Shown here: piece by piece, positions 1-9,845 of the stretch
How the letters are laid out: each line of letters begins with the position of its first letter
Numbering within the stretch: the first letter of the stretch is position 1
Source of the DNA: Longirhabdus pacifica
GTDB lineage: Bacteria; Bacillota; Bacilli; Paenibacillales; DSM-105158
Length of the DNA: 64,000 bases
NCBI RefSeq assembly: GCF_004115085.1
Contig: NZ_QXJP01000004.1
Span: 175,737 to 239,736, forward strand
Reading direction: 5' to 3'
Made by a program: the position numbers and the translations under genes
Notes under the pieces: generated by a model
What the model saw: only the letters and a program-made list of their open reading frames with translations
Database searches by the model: none
Told to the model about the DNA's origin: nothing

Positions 1-391
1 CGTATTGATCTAGTAATTCTCCCATGTCAAGAAAAGCACCTTTACGTGCATTTAATAAATATTCTGATCCAGCAATGTATGCAATATCAAACTTCTCACC
101 AGAGTTGATTTTGATTTGCATTTTTTTCATGTAGTCTCCCCAATCAATTTGGGTCATTTTCACTGTTGCATTAATTTTATCTACTAAATACTCATTCAAA
201 TGTTCGAATACTTTGTCCGTATCTTTTTGCGGTGTACCAATGGTATACCAAATGATTTCATACGGCTCATCGCCATCATTACCTGAATTGCCACTGTTAC
301 TACTGTCATCGTCGTTACCACCACAAGCAGCAAGAAAAACAGAAAAACTCATGATCAATGCAAGCATCATTACTAATGTCTTTTTCATCAT
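1..391 (-). CDS. ABC transporter substrate-binding lipoprotein, probable N-glycan binding (C-terminus outside window)
   Basis: Only the N-terminal ~130 residues are in the window; the gene runs off the left edge. The protein opens with a short basic n-region (MKKT), a hydrophobic stretch and the lipobox LAAC, followed by a Gly/Asn/Asp/Ser-rich linker typical of a lipoprotein tethered outside the membrane. The mature part starts with the IIWYTIGTPQKDTDKV type of sequence seen in LplA/YtcQ-like solute-binding proteins. A GGGG-containing ribosome site precedes two adjacent ATGs (391 and 388), either of which could start it. It is the third gene of the permease-permease-binding protein operon. 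Next to N-glycan glycosidases, its ligand is inferred to be a released high-mannose oligosaccharide, as for pneumococcal NgtS. The binding-protein call is firm; the ligand is inference. Confidence 0.87.
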   Translation of the reverse strand, partial: MMKKTLVMMLALIMSFSVFLAACGGNDDDSSNSGNSGNDGDEPYEIIWYTIGTPQKDTDKVFEHLNEYLVDKINATVKMTQIDWGDYMKKMQIKINSGEKFDIAYIAGSEYLLNARKGAFLDMGELLDQY

Positions 392-423
392 TCATTACCC
401 CTTTTATTTTATATATTTTTGCC

Positions 424-1347
424 CTACTCTTTCACACTACCAACAGTTAAACCTGCAACAAAATAACGTTGGAAGAATGGATAGGCTAGTGCAATCGGCA
501 ATGTAGATACTACGACAATCGCCATTTGTGCTGTATCTTTCGGTATACTGGCTGTCGATTGTACCTGGTTAGAAATCAATGGATTGTTACGTAAAAATTC
601 TAAGTTATTCTCAATTTTCATTAAGAAATGCTGCAATGGTACTAGATTTGGATTTTCAATATACAATAAGGCATTAAACCAGTCATTCCAATAACCTAAT
701 GTACTGAATAATGCGATAGTTGCAATCGCTGGTAAAGATAACGGCAACACAATTTGAAAGAAAATTCTAAGTTCACTTGCGCCATCAATTCGTGCTGACT
801 CCAACACACCTTCTGGAACCGATTGTTTGAAAAACGTTCGCATCATGATGATCCAAAAAGCGTTAATTGCCAGTGGTAAGATGAGTGCCCAAATCGTGTC
901 TTGAAGTTTCAGCATTTGTGTGATAACAATGTATGTTGGAACTAGCCCTCCACTAAATAACATCGTAAAGAAAGCGATAAATGTAAACTGTTTTCGATAT
1001 TGAAATTCTTTACGAGAAATCGCGTAAGCATAAAAAGATATTAACATCACACTAATGATCGTTCCTAGCACTGTTACTAATATCGTCACAGCATATGCAT
1101 TAAATAAAGCGTCTTTGATAGACCATAAGTATCGATAAGCTTCCAAGCTCCAACTGCTTGGTATAAGTTGAAATCCTTCCGATGCAATACTGCTTTTGTC
1201 ACTAAAAGAAATGATAATGACATAAATGAAAGGAAAAATACAAACAAAGGCAAGTATAGCCATCAGCACATTCAAAATAACATTGGAGGTTCTACTCATC
1301 TGATGGGGATTGTAAGCCTTCTTCTTTTGTTTTTTCTTTTCCTCCAT
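424..1347 (-). CDS. ABC sugar permease, LplC/YtcP type
   Basis: Inner-membrane permease of 307 residues with about six hydrophobic segments. The cytoplasmic EAA loop that docks the ATPase is visible as ESARIDGASELRIFFQIVLP near residues 180-200, and the C-terminus (YFVAGLTVGSVKE) is the usual end of LplC-like CUT1 permeases. A lysine-rich cytoplasmic N-terminus precedes the first membrane helix. The start is backed by AAAGGGGG upstream. It lies 17 bp after the partner permease and 33 bp before the lipoprotein gene, so the three are one operon. No ATPase gene is present in the window; CUT1 oligosaccharide importers of Bacilli commonly share an MsmK/MsmX-type ATPase encoded elsewhere. Role as oligosaccharide importer is well supported by family; N-glycan specificity is inferred from neighbours. 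Confidence 0.92.
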   Translation of the reverse strand: MEEKKKQKKKAYNPHQMSRTSNVILNVLMAILAFVCIFPFIYVIIISFSDKSSIASEGFQLIPSSWSLEAYRYLWSIKDALFNAYAVTILVTVLGTIISVMLISFYAYAISRKEFQYRKQFTFIAFFTMLFSGGLVPTYIVITQMLKLQDTIWALILPLAINAFWIIMMRTFFKQSVPEGVLESARIDGASELRIFFQIVLPLSLPAIATIALFSTLGYWNDWFNALLYIENPNLVPLQHFLMKIENNLEFLRNNPLISNQVQSTASIPKDTAQMAIVVVSTLPIALAYPFFQRYFVAGLTVGSVKE

Positions 1348-1364
1348 AGTAAAAACCCCCTTTA

Positions 1365-2303
1365 TTAGAATAGTGCTTGTTCTTCGTCAATTTTTCGCAC
1401 AATGTAGTTTGTCAGCAACACTAAAATAAATCCAACTGTAGATTTGTACAACCCTACAGCCGTACTCATCCCAATATCACCATTATTTTGTAAAGCACGA
1501 TATACATACGTATCGATGACATTTGTCGCTTCATACAATGCACCAGAGTCTCTTGGCAATTGATAGAATAGACCGAAATCTGAATTGAAAATACCACCTA
1601 ATGCAAGAATCGTTAAAATAATCATAAGTGGCACGAGCATCGGTATCGTAATATGTTTCACTTGCTGCCATTTCGTTGCCCCATCGATCATTGCTGCTTC
1701 ATAATAAGATCGATCGATACCAACGATAGCTGCTAAATAGAAAATTGTACTATACCCAACACTTTTCCAAAGTCCCATAAAGACGAGGATAAACGGCCAA
1801 TATTCAGACTCATAATAAAAAGAAACCGCTTCCAATCCGAAAAAAGAAAAAATATTATTAAGCAAACCATTATCTTTGCTTAAAAATGCAAAGGCGAAAT
1901 AACTAACAACAACCCAGGATAAAAAGTGTGGGAATAACATTCCTGTCTGATAAATCTTCGCTAACTTCTTGTTCGCTATTTCACTTAAAATAATGGCAAA
2001 GGTTACGGCGAAAACTAATCCAAGAAAAATACCAACTAAATTATATCCTAGTGTATTGCGCGTAATTTCCCAAGCATCGTTACTCGTAAATAAATACTCA
2101 AAGTTTTCAAATCCAACCCATTCGCTGTTTATAACATTGCTGATAAATCCACCATGGCCTTGTCTAAAATCTTTGAAAGCTAATATTTGTCCACCCATCG
2201 GTATATATGCAAATAAGATAAACCATATTAGTCCCGGTAATACCATTAGTAGCCATATTCTATTTTTATAAATATCGCGCAATGGCCTACTTAACCACTC
2301 CAT
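1365..2303 (-). CDS. ABC sugar permease, LplB type
   Basis: First gene of the transporter operon: 312 residues, six predicted membrane helices. The N-terminus (KNRIWLLMVLPGLIWFILFAYIPM) is the typical first helix of LplB/YtcP-family permeases, and the EAA loop YYEAAMIDGATKWQQVKH lies around residues 200-220. It pairs with the following LplC-type permease to form the heterodimeric channel. A GGGAGGGGGC ribosome site precedes ATG. Its promoter should lie in the 190-bp gap to the upstream response-regulator gene, where a perfect 13-bp inverted repeat is found (2338-2452). Homologues (LplB, NgtP1) import complex oligosaccharides; here the substrate is inferred to be the glycan released by the GH85 enzyme. 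Confidence 0.92.
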   Translation of the reverse strand: MEWLSRPLRDIYKNRIWLLMVLPGLIWFILFAYIPMGGQILAFKDFRQGHGGFISNVINSEWVGFENFEYLFTSNDAWEITRNTLGYNLVGIFLGLVFAVTFAIILSEIANKKLAKIYQTGMLFPHFLSWVVVSYFAFAFLSKDNGLLNNIFSFFGLEAVSFYYESEYWPFILVFMGLWKSVGYSTIFYLAAIVGIDRSYYEAAMIDGATKWQQVKHITIPMLVPLMIILTILALGGIFNSDFGLFYQLPRDSGALYEATNVIDTYVYRALQNNGDIGMSTAVGLYKSTVGFILVLLTNYIVRKIDEEQALF

Positions 2304-2334
2304 AGTGCCCCCTCCCTTTCCTATTCTAGTATGT

Positions 2335-2452
2335 GTTCTCTCTACACTATTATTGTATAACCGTTTAGCATTCCTTGGTAGTTAACTAATATTAGTTTTC
2401 TTGGACTAATTTCATCTAGCAGTAATTTCTCCATATCAGATAGTGTAGAGAG
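2335..2452. promoter_or_regulatory. Inverted-repeat pair, candidate operator of the YesN-like regulator
   Basis: CTCTCTACACTAT (2338-2350) is repeated exactly in inverse orientation as ATAGTGTAGAGAG (2440-2452), with 89 bp between. The longer left form GTTCTCTCTACACTAT (2335-2350) matches 13 of 16 positions of GTTCTCTCCCTACTAT at 12535-12550, ahead of the GH85 gene. The pair lies in the only sizeable gap before the transporter operon and just after the gene for an AraC-type response regulator. AraC-type regulators often bind paired distant sites, so this is a reasonable operator candidate. The repeat is seen directly; the regulator assignment is inference. Confidence 0.5.
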
Positions 2453-2493
2453 ACATCATTTCCTTGAGAAGGGAGGTAATAAACGGTTTTTAC

Positions 2494-4038
2494 TTAAGCA
2501 AATTTAGCGGATCTCCACTCTTTTGGTGTGCATCCTATACTTTTTTTGAATTGTTTGTAGAAATAAGTGGGATCAGAGTAACCTACCATTTTACCTATTT
2601 CTCCTACTTTATATTGTGGTTGCAATAATAACGATTTAGCTTTTTCAATGCGCATATGATTGACATATTCTGAAAAAACACTCCCGACTTCGCGCTGAAA
2701 TAATTGACCTAAATAGTTCGTATTGACGTGAAAACGTTGACTTAGCGTTTTCAGTGATAATTCTTCGTGCAAATTATTACTTATATAATGAATGACACTC
2801 TGTATGATAGGGCTCATTTTCCCTTCTTGCTCTTCCTGCTCTCTCATCATCTGCTGTACATATTGCAGTAATTGCTGTTTTAACTGTTCTTTCGTTTTTA
2901 CCGTCATCAAATGGGATACCATAGTGGATAAACTCATGAAATGATGCTGTTTAGAACCTAACTCCGCATGCAATCTACTTAATATTTCAATCGTTAACCC
3001 TCTAACTATATTGCATGTATCCATCGATACATTTTCGTCGAATATTTGATCGTACATTTCATGTATACTTTGCTCTACAGCTTCATACTCGTAATGTAAT
3101 GCATGACCGATTATGGGTTCAAGATTTACATTTAACCCCACACTTTGATCGGATGAAAGAAAGTAGTGTCCTGCAAATTTCTCTGTGATCACGTTGGTCT
3201 CCGCCGTTAAAGCGAATCTAGCTTTTCTTAGTTTTTGTATTTGTTCAAAACTATGAAATACTTGCTCTTCTTCCATCACCGTGTTGCCTAATGTAATAAA
3301 AAAATCATGTACTTCTTCCTTTGCTTTCATTTGCTCTTCCACATACATGACATCTTGCTTTACCTCTTCTCGATTATGTCCAAACCAGACAAATATGAAG
3401 TATTGGTGAGGAGCAATAATACATAAGCTATTCGTTTTAATTTCTAATGCATCGCGAAATTCAAATAAGGTATCTGAAGTTAAGGGGATGGTAAAATCAG
3501 CTTCCATAATTGCAACGGTCACTTGGGGTAAAGATTGTTGTATCCGATATAGAGATAGTCTTTCCTCTAATTGCTTTCGATCTACATCTTTATTTAGCCA
3601 TCTCCATACGGTATTATCTCTCAGTACATTTCTGTCATCTTGACGTTGCACAGACTTTTTTAAATGTTGCGTCGTTTGTTGTAAGGTCGTGGCTAATTCT
3701 TCTTCATCGATAGGTTTTAATAAGTAATTTTCTACTCCTAAAGTAATCCCTTGTTTGACATAATCAAACTCTTGATAACCGGAGAGCAAAATAAATTTCA
3801 TTTCTGGGTATAACTGCTTTATAGATTGTATTAATTGTAACCCGTTCATCTCCGGCATCATAATATCCGTAATAAGTATATGACACTCCTCGCCTTGTAA
3901 CGATCGCAAAGCTTGTAATGCTTGTTTTCCATTATGAGCGAAACCTATTATATTTAACCCGTACTCCTCCCAATGAATGATAGATTTCATTCCTTCCACA
4001 ATAATAGGCTCATCATCCACAATAAATACGTTATACAC
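2494..4038 (-). CDS. YesN-type response regulator with AraC DNA-binding domain
   Basis: A 514-residue regulator. Residues 1-120 form a receiver domain: VDDEP acidic pocket, phospho-acceptor Asp in ITDIMMPEMNG (about residue 57), and the conserved Lys in LLKPIDEEE. A long middle region of no recognised motif follows, and residues ~410-510 are a two-helix-turn-helix AraC domain (ELSLKTLSQRFHVNTNYLGQ and VGEIGKMVGYSDPTYFYKQF). The GTG start is five bases after the histidine kinase stop, so the two are co-transcribed. In Bacilli this YesM/YesN pairing usually controls an adjacent ABC sugar importer and glycosidases; pneumococcal TCS07 does so for N-glycans. It most likely activates the transporter operon directly downstream and possibly the GH85 gene. 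Confidence 0.9.
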   Translation of the reverse strand: MYNVFIVDDEPIIVEGMKSIIHWEEYGLNIIGFAHNGKQALQALRSLQGEECHILITDIMMPEMNGLQLIQSIKQLYPEMKFILLSGYQEFDYVKQGITLGVENYLLKPIDEEELATTLQQTTQHLKKSVQRQDDRNVLRDNTVWRWLNKDVDRKQLEERLSLYRIQQSLPQVTVAIMEADFTIPLTSDTLFEFRDALEIKTNSLCIIAPHQYFIFVWFGHNREEVKQDVMYVEEQMKAKEEVHDFFITLGNTVMEEEQVFHSFEQIQKLRKARFALTAETNVITEKFAGHYFLSSDQSVGLNVNLEPIIGHALHYEYEAVEQSIHEMYDQIFDENVSMDTCNIVRGLTIEILSRLHAELGSKQHHFMSLSTMVSHLMTVKTKEQLKQQLLQYVQQMMREQEEQEGKMSPIIQSVIHYISNNLHEELSLKTLSQRFHVNTNYLGQLFQREVGSVFSEYVNHMRIEKAKSLLLQPQYKVGEIGKMVGYSDPTYFYKQFKKSIGCTPKEWRSAKFA

Positions 4039-4043
4039 TTACA

Positions 4044-5774
4044 TCACGACCCTTTCGTTAGTTGTATAAGTTCTTGTTGTACTGGCATAAAAATGGATAC
4101 CGTTGTTCCTTGATCCAGAACACTATCCACATGTAATCCATACGATTCACCGTACATGAGTTGGATACGTTCGTGAACATTTTGCATCCCTAAGGAATCT
4201 CCCATTCCGTTTGCTCCTGATAACATGTCTCTAATTTGCTGTAGTCGATCTGGGCGTATACCTTTCCCATTATCTTTAATGACGATGACTAAACGTTCAT
4301 CTTTTTCTTCAAATTTGATTTGCAGCACATTGGATGTTTCGGTTTTGCGTATACCGTGAATCAAATAATTCTCAATAATAGGTTGAATGGTGAATTTAAG
4401 CATTTTATACACTTTTAATTTATCGGAAACAATTTCTTCTACTTGTAGGGTATTGTGATAACGTATTTGAAATAAATTTAAATAATGATGCACATGTGCA
4501 AGTTCATCTTCCACTCTAACGACGTCTTTACCGTGTAAAGAATAGCGAAACATTTTACCAAGATACATGATCATTTGACTTGTTGTTTTAGAGCCTTCTG
4601 CAATAGCTTTCATCCGTATCGTTTCTAATGTGTTATAGAGAAAATGTGGATTAATTTGCGATTGTAACGCTTTCATCTTAGCTTCTTTTTGTTTGATTTC
4701 CGAAACGTATACGATGTTGATGTAATGATTTAAATCCGTGAGCATTTTATTAAAACTATTTGAAATCGTAGTGAGTTCATCTTCTTGTGAATCATCAGGT
4801 ATTTGTACTTTTAAATTACCACGTTGAACATGTTCCATGGATTGTACAATCATATCAATTCGCTTTGCATATTTTCTCATCGTCAAATACGTCACGATAA
4901 TCGCAAACATACACAAGGTAAACGTAACAATAATGATGGTAAAATGAACAAATGTAAAGGCTACCAGTCCATCAGATGGAATGACACCTACAATTAATAG
5001 TCCTGTCCTTTCATCAAATAAACGATTGACATAATAATCGTGATCAGAAAGTGTTTCTAAACCTGTTTCACTACTAACAGGAAGTATCTCGTCCAACAAT
5101 GCATTACCATTAGAAAATATGACATTTTTATCTCTGTCATATATATAAATATGTTCGTTTCTCTCGTTGCTTGTTTCAACAAAATGTTGAATGCCATCGA
5201 AGTTATAATACACCTTCGCTTCTGCTAGGGGAATTAACGTTCCAGGGTTTCTTATCCCTTTCACCACGGTAAAGCTTTGTGCTTCCCCTTTCTGTATTTT
5301 AGACCAATCGTAATAATGAAAAGCATCTGTATATTGATTTGCTTCATTTTCCGTTCCAGTGATTGTAACCGCAACAACGTCCGTTTCTTCGATAAAGGAG
5401 TCGTATACATATTGTTCGAAATCATTAGGAATAGAAGATGGGTTTTGTTTATATTTGTTTAGTTTATATTCGTAATATTCGGTGTACGTATGATTGACAA
5501 AATAGGAAATTCCTTCTATGATTTCAACTTTGTCTGCTTGATGTAGCCCATTAAACACGCTTCTTACATAATCCTGTTTATGATTAAAGTAAGTTTCAAT
5601 CCGCTCTAATGTGCGCGTATTTTTATCTAGTTCTCTCTGTGCCACCACATCGTTATAGTAGTTCCAGACGACAAGAAAGAGTATAAGCATAAACACAAGC
5701 ATGATGATAGAGTTCATCCATAAAATACGATGAAATACTTTCCCCTTAGAATGAAACCATTTTTTAAACAGCAT
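4044..5774 (-). CDS. YesM-type sensor histidine kinase
   Basis: Membrane kinase of about 576 residues. Order: a helix at ~10-35, an extracellular sensor region of some 230 residues, a second helix at ~275-300, a HAMP segment, the His_kinase motif QINPHFLYNTLETIR (about residue 375; the His is the phosphorylation site), and an ATPase domain with DNGKGIRPDRL and GMGDSLGMQNVHERI (G boxes). ATG at 5774 is chosen because GGGGG lies eight bases upstream; an in-frame ATG at 5795 has no such site. The large extracellular region suggests it senses a ligand outside the cell, or the loaded binding lipoprotein, rather than a cytoplasmic sugar. It is followed five bases later by its cognate AraC-type regulator. 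The 180-bp gap upstream could carry its own promoter. Confidence 0.9.
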   Translation of the reverse strand: MLFKKWFHSKGKVFHRILWMNSIIMLVFMLILFLVVWNYYNDVVAQRELDKNTRTLERIETYFNHKQDYVRSVFNGLHQADKVEIIEGISYFVNHTYTEYYEYKLNKYKQNPSSIPNDFEQYVYDSFIEETDVVAVTITGTENEANQYTDAFHYYDWSKIQKGEAQSFTVVKGIRNPGTLIPLAEAKVYYNFDGIQHFVETSNERNEHIYIYDRDKNVIFSNGNALLDEILPVSSETGLETLSDHDYYVNRLFDERTGLLIVGVIPSDGLVAFTFVHFTIIIVTFTLCMFAIIVTYLTMRKYAKRIDMIVQSMEHVQRGNLKVQIPDDSQEDELTTISNSFNKMLTDLNHYINIVYVSEIKQKEAKMKALQSQINPHFLYNTLETIRMKAIAEGSKTTSQMIMYLGKMFRYSLHGKDVVRVEDELAHVHHYLNLFQIRYHNTLQVEEIVSDKLKVYKMLKFTIQPIIENYLIHGIRKTETSNVLQIKFEEKDERLVIVIKDNGKGIRPDRLQQIRDMLSGANGMGDSLGMQNVHERIQLMYGESYGLHVDSVLDQGTTVSIFMPVQQELIQLTKGS

Positions 5775-5954
5775 ACTCCATACCCCCGTAAACATGCTAG
5801 AAAAGAAGAAAGGGATCTACCTCATACATACAATGAGACAGATCACCAAATAAATACACTGTTCGACACAATATTTCACATCTATTATATAATATGTTAC
5901 ATGTAATGAAAAGGTAAGTCTAATAGGTATATAAGATTAAAAAATCTTACAAAC

Positions 5955-8900
5955 TTATTTTTTTATCGTTAGCATAAACGTTTTAATTTCATACGGCTTA
6001 ATATAAAAAGATATATTTTCGTCTACCACTGGATCACTTATTTTCTCTTCCATTAAGTTCACTTCTTGCCACTCTTCTATGTTCCAAGCAGAACCAAGTG
6101 TCACTTCTCCTCTTCTGCCTTCTACTTCATGCAAACGAACAATGACTTTGTCTTGCTCTTCCGCTCTCTTAATTGCATCAATATGAATATGTTCATTGGA
6201 TACCGTTAAAAAGGAACCAGGCGATTGAACTACACCAGGGATCGCTTGCAACTTGCTGTTGACATTCCATGCCTCACGTACGGTCTCCCCTTGCTTCCAA
6301 TCCCCTTCATGTGGCAGTAAAGCATATGTGAATTGATGATGCCCTTGATCTGCATGAGGGTCAGGATGTGTAGCGGATTTAATTAAAGATAGGCGCATCA
6401 CATGACCAAAAATATCGTAGCCATATTTGCAATCATTGATTAAACTTACACCATATCCTGTTTCTGATAAGTCTGCCCATTGATGACCAACACTTTCAAA
6501 ACGCGCCATATCCCAACTTGTGTTCCAATGGTTAGGGCGTTTCACATTCCCATACTGCACGTCATACGTCGCTTCCGTTGATCTAATATCTACTGGAAAA
6601 GCAACTTTCAACAATTGCTTTTGTTCATGCCAATCTACATTCGTATCAAAATCAATGCGTTTACTATCACGGTAAAATTTCACTGTTTGTTTTAATTTGG
6701 ACTGTCCATAATTCCATTCAAAGTATACAACCGCTTGCAGTGGACCATTTTCTATGACTTTTACTTCACACAAATCTACGATTTCTTCCATCTTTTCTTG
6801 ATAGAAAATATCTATATCCCATGCTTCATGTGCCATCGGTTTGTCTTCAAATACTTGTAGTGTATTTCCACGTTCACCTGCAGCTAGTACATCTCGCTGC
6901 GCCTTTTTATCCCATAACTTAGTCCATTGTCCATGCTCATTCCACTTGACGATATAAAAATCAGTTTCCAACCCTTGCTCAACAGAGGATGCTACTAAGG
7001 TAGTCATTTCCGTTGTCGCTGGTTGTTTATTTGTACTATAGGTTAGTTCTACAGCAGAGAAGGACGCTAACTCAGGAACGTATACCATCCACTGATCTCC
7101 TGATTGCTGTGCAACTAATGCTTGTCCCTTATGCTCCCATGTACCTTCTTGCTTGTTATCTTCATCGATGGCAATACTTACGATATTGCCTTGTTGAAAG
7201 TGTGAAGCATGAAAAGCGGTATATGTTTTTTGCTTTGTTTGTGTTAGCGCAGTAACGGCCTTGCTTTCTAATTGCTGATGTTTTTGCCATGCCTCTTCAT
7301 ATTCTATACGAGAATCCTGGTACACCTCTTCAATGGATGAACCTGGAATGATGTCATGGAATTGATTCCGTAATATAATTTTCCAACCTGCGTCCAATGT
7401 CTCTTTCTCATATTGCTGCCAGCCTTGTTCTAGCGCTTGCATGACGCCAAGCCACTCTGCCTCCCGATAAGCAAGTTCTAACTTACGGTTCATTTTCTTA
7501 TTGTGCGCTTGACTTGTATACGTACCACGATGATATTCTAAATACAATTCCCCGTCCCAGCGATGAACGTATTGATCTGTTTGGTTGATGTTCTCATGTA
7601 GCTTTTCAAAAAATGCTCCTGCCTTGGATGGTTTCACGTGTGGAAGCCCTGGCATGTCATCTAATCTTCTTCTACTCTCTAGCATATCGCGATTTACACC
7701 ACCACCGCCATCTCCATACCCATAGGAGAGCAGTAAATCTTGGTTTGCGCCTTTTTCACGATACGTTTTCCATAATCCATTGACAGAATGAGGCGTAACA
7801 AAACCGTTATACGTGTAGTGGAAAGAATCTGGTCCATTCCAAGGTTCCGGTGTCGTAATGAAGTGTGTCAAAATTTCTGTCCCGTCCATTCCTTTCCAAT
7901 GGAACGTATCATGCGGCATCCGATTATACTGATTCCAACTAATTTTGGTCGTCATAAATGTTTCGATACCAGATTTTTTTAATATTTGCGGTAATGCCCA
8001 ACTGTATCCGAATACATCGGGAAGCCATAAATAACGACTTGTAATACCGAATTCCTTTTCTAGAAATCTTTTTCCGTATAGTATTTGACGGACGAGGGAT
8101 TCACCACTTGGAATATTGCAATCCGATTCCAGCCACATCGCACCCTCTGCTTCCCAACGTCCTTCCTTTATTCGCTTCTTCATTTGTTCATAAATTTCGG
8201 GATAGTCTTCTTTGATATATTCATACAACTGCGGTTGTGTCTGAAGAAAAAGATATTCAGGGTATTGTTCCATCAAACGCAGTACAGTAGAGAAAGAACG
8301 TGCGGATTTTTCTCTCGTATGTTTCAATTGCCATAGCCAAGCCACATCGATATGCGTATGCCCAATACTATGAATCGTGACAGGATGTTGCTTTTCTATT
8401 TTACTTATTCCTTCATGCAAGCTATGAATGGCTTCACCACAAGAAGCATAAAAAACGTCTGACCCAGGATTGGACCAATTAATTAGCATAAACGCGTTAT
8501 CTAAAGCTTTGAGCAATAGATGTTTTTCTGGTTGCTCATCGCTTAGTTCTTTTACTGTTTCTAGTACGGTCTTAGCGGTGTAATATAAATCATCTATTTT
8601 CTCATCTAACCAAGCCATTTCGGCACGAACAATGCGATGCTCTTGCGCTCTCGGTACACCGCCACCTTCCATACCAGACCATAAACGAAAATGCAGGGAA
8701 GTTAAATTTCCAACTGTATGTTCTGGAAAAAATACTTCTTTATGATTGGAATCTACCCCTTGGAAAGGATGACGATCAAGAAACAGCAGCGATTCAAAAC
8801 CACTGTTATTGCCCCCACCCGTTTCACCGAAATCAAAAATTCCAACGACCTTTCTGCTCTTCCATTCCTCTGGAACAGCAACATCTGCTTGTAACCATAT

Positions 8901-9089
8901 ATACTTATCTCTTCCACTCCAACGATCTGAAAGACGCATCTCACCATCTTGGAAATCGGCAGGAGGATAACTTCCTACTGCACCATCATCCTCCGCGGTG
9001 TTAAATTTTTCAATGTGAAAACGATCTCGATAACGATAATCTTCTATTTCGCGTATTCTATTTTCCAGCTTATTTTCTGTATAAAACAT
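5955..9089 (-). CDS. GH38 alpha-mannosidase (long, AMS1-like form)
   Basis: Cytoplasmic glycosidase of 1044 residues with no signal peptide. An N-terminal beta-rich domain (~1-235) precedes the GH38 catalytic domain, which begins with the metal-binding GHTHIDVAWLW (about residue 245) and has the nucleophile Asp in WLPDVFGYSWALPQIL (about residue 357). The middle domain has the EEVYQDSR region and the C-terminal half is beta-sandwich. It hydrolyses alpha-mannosides with a divalent cation; long AMS1-like enzymes of this kind trim alpha-1,2/1,3/1,6-mannose from free N-glycan fragments. A second, shorter and only distantly similar GH38 lies at 14130-16850, so the two probably split linkages between them. 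It follows the YesL gene by 53 bp and is preceded by GGAAGAGG. Confidence 0.93.
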   Translation of the reverse strand: MFYTENKLENRIREIEDYRYRDRFHIEKFNTAEDDGAVGSYPPADFQDGEMRLSDRWSGRDKYIWLQADVAVPEEWKSRKVVGIFDFGETGGGNNSGFESLLFLDRHPFQGVDSNHKEVFFPEHTVGNLTSLHFRLWSGMEGGGVPRAQEHRIVRAEMAWLDEKIDDLYYTAKTVLETVKELSDEQPEKHLLLKALDNAFMLINWSNPGSDVFYASCGEAIHSLHEGISKIEKQHPVTIHSIGHTHIDVAWLWQLKHTREKSARSFSTVLRLMEQYPEYLFLQTQPQLYEYIKEDYPEIYEQMKKRIKEGRWEAEGAMWLESDCNIPSGESLVRQILYGKRFLEKEFGITSRYLWLPDVFGYSWALPQILKKSGIETFMTTKISWNQYNRMPHDTFHWKGMDGTEILTHFITTPEPWNGPDSFHYTYNGFVTPHSVNGLWKTYREKGANQDLLLSYGYGDGGGGVNRDMLESRRRLDDMPGLPHVKPSKAGAFFEKLHENINQTDQYVHRWDGELYLEYHRGTYTSQAHNKKMNRKLELAYREAEWLGVMQALEQGWQQYEKETLDAGWKIILRNQFHDIIPGSSIEEVYQDSRIEYEEAWQKHQQLESKAVTALTQTKQKTYTAFHASHFQQGNIVSIAIDEDNKQEGTWEHKGQALVAQQSGDQWMVYVPELASFSAVELTYSTNKQPATTEMTTLVASSVEQGLETDFYIVKWNEHGQWTKLWDKKAQRDVLAAGERGNTLQVFEDKPMAHEAWDIDIFYQEKMEEIVDLCEVKVIENGPLQAVVYFEWNYGQSKLKQTVKFYRDSKRIDFDTNVDWHEQKQLLKVAFPVDIRSTEATYDVQYGNVKRPNHWNTSWDMARFESVGHQWADLSETGYGVSLINDCKYGYDIFGHVMRLSLIKSATHPDPHADQGHHQFTYALLPHEGDWKQGETVREAWNVNSKLQAIPGVVQSPGSFLTVSNEHIHIDAIKRAEEQDKVIVRLHEVEGRRGEVTLGSAWNIEEWQEVNLMEEKISDPVVDENISFYIKPYEIKTFMLTIKK

Positions 9090-9142
9090 CGTCCTCTTCC
9101 TTTCGCATGATAAGTGATATATAAGTGATAAATAGAGCGCCT

Positions 9143-9742
9143 TTACTTCCCACTAATTTGATCGAACTTATTTAAAGTGATCCATGTGATCCAATATGCA
9201 GGAAAAACAGCACTAATAAACGGAATAAGTCCCATTAAAGTTCTGATACTGTAAAAAATAATGAACAATCCTACTAAAATAAAAATCGTAGTTAAAGGAT
9301 AAACATAAGAAATAATAAAAGATTGTTTTATATATTGCTTCCATGTCATATTAAAATGAACATAAAGAGGAAAAAAGTAAATGACCGCTAACAATAACCA
9401 GATGAAAAGTGCCATGATAAACACATACAACAACAATGACAAAAATCCATCCATTACGTTGCCTACAATCCTTAGATCCATGTAAAGGAAAATACCAATA
9501 CCGATAAATATGAATCCCAAACCATTAACACGAAGGAACTCTTGCTTGTAAACTTTCACAAAGGTACCCCACAAAGGTACTTCTAATTCTCGTCTTAACC
9601 ACTTTCTCGTTAACGTAAATAGAGCAACCGTCGCCGGAAAAAAACCAAAAATACCTAAACCTAATATCGTAAATAAAAACCAGAGTATGTTGGCAGCAAC
9701 AATTCGCCAGATCCATTCACTCGCTTCTTGAAGTAATTTCAT
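9143..9742 (-). CDS. YesL-like DUF624 membrane protein
   Basis: Small integral membrane protein, 199 residues, with about five hydrophobic helices. The MKLLQEASEWIWRIVAANILWFL start and the PATVALFTLTRKWLRRE segment are typical of the DUF624/YesL family, which is almost always found beside YesMN regulators and LplABC sugar importers but has no proven biochemical role. The ATG at 9742 is chosen because a strong GAAGGAGGAG site sits seven bases upstream; the longer in-frame start at 9787 would run back through a perfect stem-loop (9775-9804). It probably assists the importer or sensor at the membrane; that is inference from genome context. Confidence 0.85.
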   Translation of the reverse strand: MKLLQEASEWIWRIVAANILWFLFTILGLGIFGFFPATVALFTLTRKWLRRELEVPLWGTFVKVYKQEFLRVNGLGFIFIGIGIFLYMDLRIVGNVMDGFLSLLLYVFIMALFIWLLLAVIYFFPLYVHFNMTWKQYIKQSFIISYVYPLTTIFILVGLFIIFYSIRTLMGLIPFISAVFPAYWITWITLNKFDQISGK

Positions 9743-9774
9743 GATGTAGCTCCTCCTTCGTGAAAATGGGTTGG

Positions 9775-9804
9775 GAGAGAATATCAAACATGTGATATTC
9801 TCTC
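9775..9804 (-). other. Perfect 12-bp intercistronic stem-loop
   Basis: GAGAGAATATCA and TGATATTCTCTC form a perfect 12-bp stem with a six-base loop, between the GH85 stop and the YesL ribosome site. No T-run follows on the minus strand, so it is not a standard terminator. It may protect or process the transcript and set unequal levels of the secreted enzyme and the genes after it. Confidence 0.6.
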
Positions 9805-9845
9805 TTCCACTTCAATCCTTACTGTTGATGATGACTATACCAGCC